Of a stretch of DNA of 64,000 bases, positions 48,323-57,701 are shown in pieces. A model generated the notes under the pieces. That model was not told the origin of the DNA. It saw only the letters and a list, made by a program, of their open reading frames with translations, and ran no database searches. The first letter of the stretch is position 1, and each line of letters begins with the position of its first letter. Origin of the DNA: Tetradesmus obliquus (taxonomy: Eukaryota; Chlorophyta; Chlorophyceae; Sphaeropleales; Scenedesmaceae); assembly GCA_030272155.1 (NCBI GenBank), contig CP126204.1, positions 1,293,501 to 1,357,500 of the forward strand, read 5' to 3'. A program made the translations under genes and the position numbers.

Positions 48323-49074
48323 CTAGCTGCCAGCTGCCACTGCAGCCTTCTTGCTGCTTTGACGGGCCTTGGTGCGCGCTGCAATGCAGCAGCAACAAGC
48401 GTGCAGGGGTTGGGGCAAGTGCTGCATGCGCATAACCAACACAGCTGACACCAGCAGCAGATTGCTAGGCATGTCACGTAGCATATCATAACTGATGGAG
48501 TTGAACTCCACACAGAACCTATGATGACAGGTCACCTGGGTGAATTTCATATTATGGCATGCACTGCATGGCAACAGCACTGTGTGCCAAAGCAGCCACC
48601 AGTTGACAAGCACTGTGCAGAGAAGCTGCTCACCTTCAGCAAACTTGTTGAATGTTGCCGACCACTGCTTGGAGTGCTTCTTGTACGAGTCCAGCATCAC
48701 GTCGAACTGCAGCCCAGCAGCAGCAGCAGCAGCAGGAGCAGGAGGAGCATTTTGAGCAATTGCACTTTGAATAGGGCTACTCAAGGCTACAGCGTTTGCG
48801 TGTTGCCTTATGGCAGCAACACCAACCTGATGCAGCACATGTTCCTCTGTGTGCCCAACAGGCCAGCTGCAGTACCAAGAACATGCAGCCAACATCTGCT
48901 GTCTGGACTCTGTCACCCAGCTGCACCAGCAAACTGGTTGTGATTTGTAAGCCATCCTGCTTTGTACTGCAGCAGCTGCTACCTCGTCACTGGCAGAGCA
49001 CTCCACCCACCGCTTTCACGCCAGCTTCATCCTGCTGCGCTACACTCGCTTCGCTGTCTCCACCAGCTGCTGCA

Positions 49075-49110
<36 letters not shown>

Positions 49111-49400
49111 GTCATGTCCTGCAGCAGCAGCAGCAGGTCCACTCCCTTGTCCTCAGGGTAGCTGCTGCTGATGGACAGGCCCAGGTCAAGCAGCACCTGC
49201 AGCAGCAGCGGCAGCAGCAGCAGCAGAAACACAGCAGCAGCAGCAGCAGCAGTAGCAGCACATTGAGGGTCCCCCAGTGATGGTGCATGTCTCATTACTG
49301 TCAGTCTTACACCAAATGCCCAGGTCCCAGGTACAGATGGGCAGTCCAGGCCACGAGCAGCCGCAGCACAGGCAGCTAGCTGCTCACCACGGAGGCGCCT

Positions 49401-49433
<33 letters not shown>

Positions 49434-50971
49434 ACCAGCAGCTTTGATGCCGTGAGGTCCCCATGCACCACGCCAGAGTCGTGCATCACAGCCAGCAGCC
49501 TGCCCACGGCAGCCAGCTCAGCACACAGCCCTGCGGCAGCAGCAGCAGCAGCAGCAGGAGCAGCAGCAGACGGGTCAGCCAGCAGGCGGGCAAGAGGCCA
49601 AGCCAACATTTGACAGCCAGCAACTGCTGCAAGAGCGCCAGATGAACTTGTTTGCGCCAGACAGGACAGCAGCACTGAGGCCTTCATTTCAACTGCAAGC
49701 GTCAGCTGCTGCAGCTGGCCAGCTACATAATGCTGCGACATGACAGCCACTGAGCCAATCGGCGTACCTGAGACATCGCTGCTGTGCTGTGCCAGCAGCT
49801 GCTGCAGCGAGGTGCCCTGCACCCTCTCCATGTAAATGCAGCTGCTGCCTGCGTCCACATAGTACAGCGCTGGCACCCGCAGCCCTAGCTTGCGCAGGCG
49901 GCACATGCTGCGCACCTCCTGCAGAGCATATTGCAGAGCAACATGACAGCAGCAGCAATCAGGCCTCTGCGCGTACAGTTGCTTGCCATCAGCTTTGAGT
50001 AGCACTGATGGCATAGGCAAGCAGCGGCTTGCCTTCGTGCTAGTGTAGGGGTGGTGACAGAGCTGCTGCATCCGACACAAATTAATGGCTTACAAAACAT
50101 CCGGACAGACTGTGGCGCCAATTGCAGTCCTCCCCACCAGTCCATAATCAGCAGCCTTACTGGCTGCTGTGCCAAGCAGCCAGCTGCAATGGACCCTCTC
50201 CTGCTTTATTTGCTTTGACGCCAATCTTTATGCATTCACCACTGCTGCTGCCCACCAAGAGCACAGACACAGCCGGCTCACCTGCTTGAGCCTGCCGCCA
50301 GCTGGCAGCTTCCGTGATGAGGCCCTGAAGCTTGCCTACATGTTTGGGACACCAGATTACCGCGCCACAGCCCAGACTCCAACAAGCCGCCTTGTTGCTG
50401 CTGCTGTTGCTGCCGCGAGTCTCTTGCTGTTGATCAAGTGGCTGTTGCACGTGTCCACAGCAACACCACATCTCTCCTTTCTCAGTGACTTTTTTCAACA
50501 TTGCACTGCTGCTTGCTATGCAGATACACGCACACGCTTCACCTGCTTGAGCCTGCCGCCAGCTGGCAGCTTCCGTGATGAGGCCCTGAAGCAGTCGTGG
50601 CGGTACGGCCTGCTGCTGCTCTCCTTGATTACGCACGGCCGCCCGCAGAACGATGCACACTCCCACACCCTCTGCACACCATATAGTGACATGATGGAAC
50701 ATTGTGAGGGACTGTCCAGGAGCTGGCAGCAGCTGCAAGGGCCCAGATGCAGGCTTCCGGCTTTTAGGCACTGCATGGCAGCTGCAAGACTCCAGCTTGT
50801 GTACAGGCAGCAATGGTCATTATACAAGCCACCCACCGCCTTGACCTGCTGGCTGATTAGCTTGCAATCAGGAAGGCCATGTAACGGGTCGCCTGCATCC
50901 TCTACCAGCTTGGGGGAGTCTGCTGCTGCTGCTGCTGGTGCTGCTGCTGCTGCTGCTGCTTGTCCCGACAT
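48323..50971 (-). CDS. Bud32/TP53RK (PRPK)-like KEOPS kinase
   Basis: Six phase-matched exons: 50971-50846, 50671-50543, 49918-49388, 49196-49011, 48706-48634, 48378-48323 (366 residues; usual about 230-250). Bud32 is the atypical kinase/ATPase of the KEOPS complex that makes t6A37 in tRNA. Motifs: CGRPCVIKE (ATP-binding Lys), YRHDC and RLKQEVRSMCRLRKLGL, VPALYYVDAG, YMERVQGTSL, MHDSGVVHGDLTASKLL (catalytic HGDLT), VLLDLGLS (metal DLG), PEDKGVDL, FDVMLDSYKKHSKQW and a basic tail (RTKARQSSKKA). The extra length comes from an Ala-rich N-terminus, an insertion between YMERV and MHDSG, and poly-Gln tracts. The GAEA of the usual QGAEA motif is missing across the exon 1-2 junction, so a tiny exon may have been overlooked there. 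Confidence 0.88.
50283..50345 (-). repeat. Echo of Bud32 exon 2 end
   Basis: On the - strand, CTTCAGGGCCTCATCACGGA through CTCAAGCAG|GTGAGC repeats the end of exon 50671-50543 (FRASSRKLPAGGRLKQ) about 250 bp into intron 2, with a better donor than the original (GTGAAG). Confidence 0.82.
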
Positions 50972-52270
50972 GTCTGCAACTCAGCAGAAAGCGCAAAAAC
51001 AATACAGTGCCAACGGTATGAAACCACGGTGCTTGGTGCAAGCCGTTCAAGGCAGGTGTGTGCGCTCCGGCAGTCGAAACCCTGACAGACGGCAGACGAG
51101 CAGACACGGCACACCAAGTTGCAGAAAAGAACCGCGGTGACAAATTGACTGGCAGGCAATACAATGAAGAACGTTCAGTACACAACATATGCTGAGTATT
51201 TGTCGGCAGTACGACGGATGGACGAGAGTGCTGGGCTGCTGCTCTGGTCAACTGCAATCAAATCCTCCCGGCTGTGACAGCTCTAGCTCCGATATCACTG
51301 CAGTTCGAGCCAACCTGCCGTTCACTGGTCCTAGCTCCTCCGCTGCATGCATTGAATGCTGCGTGGCACGAGCACAGCTGCTGCATTTGCCAGCTGCCAG
51401 TGGCCGCTAGACAGCTGGCACCAACAGATGCTTTAACACTGTGTTACTGCTGTATTGCATTGACAGCGACACTGTCGCCAATTTTGTTGGGTTACACAGT
51501 ACAAGAAGTGACTGCTGTTACGTTCCTGGCGAAACATGATCAGCACAGTGGTACTTGCAGAGATTAGCAGGGACATTCGCCTTCAGGACAGTCACCCCCT
51601 GAAGGCCTTGCATCATGAAGTGGCCCACACGATACCTGCAGGAAGCAACTGTGCAGCATGCTTCTGAACTACAAATAGCACCTTCATGCTTTGGCGCCAC
51701 TCTCTAGCTAGCCCTCGTCACAGCAGGTTGCTGTAAACTGCAGAAATCTCAGGCAGTTCCACAGCCACCTACGCCATGCTTGCCACTTCCGTCTCATTCC
51801 ACAAAATGTCTGTAGCAGCACAAACTAGCAGCCAGCTGCGTTGCTCTACAACAGCTGCCCAAAACACATGGTGCGACTTGGGTCTTGCCAGTAATCTGAA
51901 AGACAGTGATGTCTCATGCTTGTCACAAGGTCATATTGTACAGTGACAGGTCTGTGTCTGCGGCTACTGCAGCAAGGGCTCAGGCAACAAGAAGGCTGCC
52001 GTGCCGCAGTAGCATCCGATGCTCTGGAGTCCATAGCAGGCAATGTAACAGGCATCCAGCAATGCCTAGCAGGCCAAGCACTGCAGCCGCATGCACCACA
52101 ACAGCCAGCCACCATGGCAGCAGATCCCAACCCTGTGGCTGGTGCAGCTGCAAACACGAAAGCCATGACCTGCAGCAGACTCCCAAACTCCCATCAGCTC
52201 CCCATTGCTGGGAAACAACGCTGAACCTTGCCAGTATGGTTCGGACTTGCCAAACCAGTCAGTGCTTTTA
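50972..52270. other. Intergenic region of 1.3 kb
   Basis: It lies between the Bud32 start and the end of the next - strand gene and includes the Bud32 5' region. No coding potential of a known family was seen. Confidence 0.5.
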
Positions 52271-53422
52271 TCAGTACAGCGTCTTGAGGCCTGCCACTGC
52301 CTGCTTCCTCTTCAGCAGCTTGCCAGCCCGGTCCTCCGTCTTCTCTGCATGCGCCAGGCCCTGCACACAGCCCGGCAACAGCAACACCCGCATGAGCCTG
52401 CTGCGGCATGCACAGTAAACCTGCACACTGGCACAGCATTGCTTTGCGAACAGCCATCCGATGTTGCTTTTCAAAAGGGGAGAGTCCCCACCATCCTATA
52501 TTGCTGGTGCGCTCACGAGTGCAATGGCTGCACAACCGTATGATGACAGGTATGTGCAGCAGCTCCCTGTGCCCTAGCAGAGCTGCTGCTGCTGCTGCTG
52601 CTGCTGCCGGCCGCTGCTCACCTTTTCTAGCTTGCCTGCTTTCCGCTTCTTCTGAGCTGTGGTGCGGTTGCCTCGCTTGCTGATCTTGCTGCAGTCAGCA
52701 GCACAGTAGCAACAGAGAGCAGCAGTCAGCACCAACCTCACCGCGCAAGCACAACACCATTTACGACCGGCATCTGGTGACAGCACCTGCTGCGCGAAAA
52801 TGCAAACATTGCTGAGCATCAACCCACGCCAGAACGCAACACGCAGCCGCTGTAGTGATGCACTGCTGCCTCCACCTTACGCACGCTGCAGGCAGCTGCT
52901 GCAGGCCAGCCTCTATTCAAAAATAAGCAGTGCCACAGACAGCAAGCAGCCATACGCTGCAGTTGCTTTTTCAAGCTACGGCTGCTGTACATACAGCTAA
53001 ATGTTGCACGGCATGCTGCAGGCTGCTGCCTTGACTGCTTGTAGGGCACTCACAGCGACTGCTGCTGCATGGCCAGGCCCTGCTGCCCGCCCTTGGCCTT
53101 CTTCTTCTTGCCGCCATTTAGAGGCACAAAGTCGGCTGTGTCCATGGCTGCTGCTGCAGGCTCTGCTGCTGCAATACACACAACCCAGCAGGCAGCGGTG
53201 CATGCCAGTATGTGGGAGAGGCATGTAGGTGGGAGGGTCATTTGGTGTGCACGCCAGCTGCCATTGTCATGCATGGGCTGCTGCTACACATGTGTACTCT
53301 GTCGAGACGCACAGCACACGCACAACCTGGCACGCCAGACTCATGCGACTGTTTCACCTGCTGGCGGCTGCATGCATGCCTGTTGCACCGTTGCATGCAG
53401 TGCGCGTTCTCACCATCTGCTG

Positions 53423-53456
<34 letters not shown>

Positions 53457-53791
53457 CTCTGTTTCGCCTGCGTCCATGACATCCATGGCAGACACGCCAG
53501 TGTGCCACACGCCATCGCCATCACTCTGCGGCTTTGTGCTGTCAAACAGGCTGTCAAAGTCTATCTTGCTCTTCTTCTTGCCTGTCCAGCAGCAGGGACA
53601 ATAGTAGCAACAGCAGCAGCAAGTAAGTGCAGCAGTGGCGGCAGCAGCAGCAGCGGCAGCAGCAGCAGTACCAGCAGTGCCAACAGCATGTATTAAGAAA
53701 TGCCACCATATAATTGCATATGTGTGATGCTCATAACATATAGTTAGGATGGTTCAAGACGCGTGCTTGGCTTACGTGCTGATTTTCCCAT
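52271..53791 (-). CDS. Small Lys-rich, probably nuclear/nucleolar protein of unknown function
   Basis: Five phase-matched exons: 53791-53776, 53581-53414, 53168-53054, 52688-52622, 52360-52271 (151 residues). The protein starts MGKSARKKKSKIDFDSLFDS, has an acidic/Ala middle (DVMDAGETEP, poly-Ala), then DTADFVPLNGGKKKKAKGG, KISKRGNRTTAQKKRKAGK and a C-terminal helix ending KLLKRKQAVAGLKTLY. The basic clusters look like nuclear or nucleolar localisation signals, and the layout resembles small ribosome-biogenesis factors, but no family was recognised. The exon set is convincing because all phases agree and lysine-rich stretches run across the junctions. It is divergent from the LRR pseudogene. 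Confidence 0.65.
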
Positions 53792-54234
53792 GCTGCCTTG
53801 TTGCTGCTGTTCGTCTTAGCTACGCTCCACGCCTAAGGCTGTAACTGCACAAAGAAAGAGAAAACTAGCGCACAACTAGCGAGTTTGTTGCGTGCGAACT
53901 TGCTGTCCAAGCTTCTTGGTGTGCATGACTGCTAGAAAATAACAGAAAGGGACCCTGGGTTACAGGATCAACAGAACGGTGTGGTGTTCAGGAATCTTGT
54001 TCTTCAGTGCATTCAAACATTCTTGGGTTAAATCTGCACATGTACGTCCACACAGCAGAGTAAAGAGCACCAGGGTTCTGTGATTTGAACAGCTTTGACG
54101 CCCTTTTTCGTGAGCCTGTGAACTCCACCGCTGATACGCTGTACAGTACACAAAAATGCTGGAAAATAGTTAACAGGAAGCGGCAGCATGGATCCGCTAG
54201 CAAACTGTTCCAAGTCGCACGAGTGTGACTGGCA
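53792..54234. other. Divergent intergenic region
   Basis: About 440 bp between the start of the small basic-protein gene (-) and the LRR pseudogene (+). It would hold both promoters. No defined element was seen. Confidence 0.35.
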
Positions 54235-57073
54235 TTGCAGGACACCGGGCTCGAAGTAGACCGAAAGATCAGGAAACGATCGCACTGGGACGTGCTCAGC
54301 GTCTTTATCCACCAGCGTGAGGCGGTGCTGCTGGACCAGGCAGTGCTGTGCAGCCTGCTGGCAACCAGCAAGGACGTCAGGGCAGCCATCCTGGAAGGCA
54401 GCTGCAGGGGCCAGGCATGCATTCGGTTCGAGGCAAAGTCGGACCTGAAGCGGGTCAGGCGCTTCAGCCTGTGACTGCAGCGGCACGCCAAGGTGGTGCG
54501 GGAGCTGACGCTGCTGCACGGCCAGGGCTGGGCGACACTGGCTGACCTGCAGGTGATGCTGCTGGCCATGCGGCACAGCTGACCTTAGGCATGACACACA
54601 TTCTGCCTAACGTTGCAGTTGCTGCCATAATACAGCACACACGTGCGCCTTACAATCCAGCAATGCGTGTCCCAGAGGCACGCGGCTCCCTGATCGCACT
54701 TATAACAATGCATACAAACAAGGTTGTGCACGGTACTATGCTGCAGCACACCTAATGCACCAAGCAGGCACGTGCTGTGGTATACAGACACACTGAATCT
54801 GGGTGCCTTCCTGCAACCATGCAGACAGCCGAGGCGTCAGTGGCTGCTGGCCTGCACACTGCAGCAGCACAGCAGTCGCTGGCGGTGCAGGCCTACTCCT
54901 GCGAGCCCGCCACCCCCAGCATGCAGCTGGCCCTGCTGCAGCACCTGGGCAGCAGCCTCAGAAGTGTGGCCTTCACCTGTCGCCACTGGGTATGTGGCGG
55001 GGACGCACCCTCAGCAGGCTTCAAAGCGCGCTGGAGGAGTGTGCTGGGCCAGCCTGCTGCTGCCACTGGTGCACTGGGCAGGCTGCGCAGCCTGGAGGTG
55101 CATGGGATCTGTAAGTGTGGCAGCGTTGTCATTGGGCACCTGCAGCTGCCTGCGCTGAGCCAGCTGACAAGGCTGCGGCTGCCCAACAGCGTGCCAGCAC
55201 AGTGCTTGCAGCAATTGCCAAGTGAGTGGCATGGCTGCCATCTGGTGCAGATGCTAGCAAAACTCAGCCGCGTACATGCTGGCTGACACACATGACTGGG
55301 TCGTCTGACGACTGCAGCAGCAGCAGCAGCAGCAGCAGGGGGGGAGCTGAAGGTAGTGCAACTAGCATTTGCTAAGCAATGCTGTGGGACACGGCAGCAG
55401 TTGCTAATGCCCAGTGCCATTGCTAGGGCACACGGTGCACACCATGCACAGCTGTGGCACCCCAGCTCGTGCCTAGGCTTTCAGTAGAGTGAGTGGTGCC
55501 TAGGCCGGCAGTGCCCCACATCCATGTGCAGAAGTGGTAGACAGTGTATAGCTGTGAGCATCACGCTGCGTCATGTGTGGCTGCCTTGCAGGCAGCCTGC
55601 AGGAGCTGCAGGTGACGGTGGCGGAGGGCAGCCAGCAGCTGAGCCTGGCGCATCTCACAGCCCTTACCCAGCTGCAGCTGAGCGGCCGCTACAAGCTGGG
55701 CAGCAGCGACCGCCTGCCAGCAAGCCTGACAGCAGCTACACTGCTGTGTGGCGGTGACGCTGCTGTGCTGCTGCCACAGCTGAGCCGGCTGCAACAGTTA
55801 GAGCTGGGTGACCGCTGCATGCTAGCAGCTGCGCAGCTGAAGCAGCTGCCAAGGTGTGTGGCAGGCAGGAGAGGCTCACGCGTGCAGGCAGCCAGTAGTG
55901 CTGCACCAGAAACAAAAGAGGCAGTGCATGCATTTTTCATTGTCGTTGCTTCGCAATGCATGTTGTGATGATGTGATGCAGCTGCAGCTGCCTGCAGTGC
56001 CTTTCTGTCTTGCTGACTGCTGTTCTTAAATCCTACGGCACTGCGGCTGCTGCTGCTGCTGCTGCATGCTCCTGCCCCTGCAGCCAACTGTCTGCCCTGA
56101 CAGAGCTGCACCTGGCTTACCAGTGCAAGTCAGCGTCCCCACCGCCCAACCTCGCTGCTGAGTCAGCAGCCTGGCAAGACCTGCCGCTGCGCCAGCTCAG
56201 CCTCATTGGTGTAACAGTGCCAGCAGCAGTGCTGCAGCAGCTGGCTGAGCTGCCTGCGGGCCTGACTAGCCTGGAGCTGGACAGGTGCAGCTTTGAGAGC
56301 AGCCCTCACCAGGTGGCTAAGGTTCTGTCAGGTGGGCGCTGCGTGGTGGCTATGGAATGGCTGACATGTACTGCGCAGTGAACAGAGACCGGCCCTAGCC
56401 TACAGCTGCCTGTTGCACAGGGAGGCATGCCAGCAGCAACTATGAGGCTGCTGTGAGTGCACCTTAGGTGTGTCACAAGCCTGCTGTGGCCCGCTGCGCG
56501 ACAGCTTGCTTCTGCAGCCCTGGGCTCTGAGCAATACGACATGCTGTGTCCACCCGACACTTCTACTATACTGTTGTGCGCACGCTGCGTGTGTTCAAGA
56601 TGAGCGCACTGTTCCTGTCACGCTCAAGCCACAGCCACACGCTCATGGCTGGCACGCGCGAGCTGCTGCAAACCCTGGGGCACCTCAACCTTCACACGCT
56701 GGAGATAGCAGACATGCCACTCGGCAGCATTGCTCAGGAGCTGCCAGGGGACTGGCGGCTCAACCGGCAGCTGCTGCTGCAGCGGCTGGTGCTGAAGCAC
56801 TGCAACATGAGCAACATGGCCACCTACCTCGTGCTCAGGGCGTGCCACGGCCTGCGGGAGCTGTCGCTGTTTGGCAACTGCGGCTACCCTGGCTCCATGG
56901 ATGACGAGGCATTCGGCAGCCCACATCACGAGTTTGTGCTGTCGCGGCTGCCGCATGTGCAGCTGCCGCAGCTGCAGTGGCTGGACGTGCGGGGCACGAG
57001 GGTGACGCCTGCTGGCGTTGCACACTTGCCCGGAGTAAAGCTGCTCAATGATCGGCAGGTGTTTGCGGCATGA
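54235..57073 (+). pseudogene. Leucine-rich-repeat protein, + copy of an inverted pair, probably broken
   Basis: The exon layout mirrors the intact - strand copy: 54235-54552, 54825-55221, 55592-55853, 56084-56331 and about 56532-57073. Exons 3 and 4 have exactly the same lengths as their partners (262 and 248 nt). Exon 1 (SHWDVLSVFIHQREAVLLDQ...) has TGA at 54472-54474 where the - copy has TGG (FSL-stop against FSLWLQRHAK), and it lacks the partner's ATG and about 20 bases of its start. The last exon's original acceptor is lost, though a shifted one at 56531 would keep the frame. Later exons stay open and LRR-like (LTELHLAYQC, LRQLSLIGV, LRELSLFGN, LQWLDVRGTRVTPAGVAHLPG). Loss is therefore recent, or a shorter protein starts downstream. 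Confidence 0.7.
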
Positions 57074-57701
57074 GCTGCTGGTGTCAACAAGAAGTTTACT
57101 GGGGAGGACGTCCTCCTTGCATAAAGCGTGTGTGTTGCATGTATGAAATGTGGCTGCCTGTATAGAATGAGGCTGCATAGGCCGTCCAAACGGGCGAGAT
57201 TACCCTTGTGTAATATCAAAAGTGTTCTGCACCCCGCCGTGGCGCACTGCAGCCTACGTCCTGAGACGGTTACATTGTGCCTGCATCATGCAATCCCTGC
57301 TGCAAGTACACCCGTTGCAGCGCCGAGATCATCTTGCACCAGTGGTGCAACATCATGCGTGCTGGGCGTGAGCCGTTCGTGATCCTGGAGGCTGCACAGT
57401 GTCACTGCAGCCCCCTCGTGGGGGGCCGCCATGACGTCTGACGATGGTCGACGTAACAGCAAAAATGAACACAACAGCATGCTGGTGATGAGTGCAACAC
57501 TTTCAGGGATTGTCCGGTGCCCTGTCCCAGATGCGGTGCGGCAAAGTCACAGCACACGGCTTGATGTTGTGCACCAAGAACATTGCCTGGTTGAGAGCGA
57601 TCAGTAGTCGTCACTACCGATCAGTAGTCATCATCATTCATTGCCCAAACAGCTTCATATATTATGGAGTACGATGTAAGTTGCTACAATACTTCACGTA
57701 A
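57074..57701. other. Spacer between the inverted LRR genes
   Basis: This is the 3' flank of both convergent genes. TGTAA at about 57210 could end the + copy. No coding content was seen. Confidence 0.45.

Noticed and set aside
50169..51140. 323-codon + strand ORF
   Set aside because: It overlaps Bud32 exons and their intronic echo in antisense; its internal repeat is the echo, not a protein repeat.
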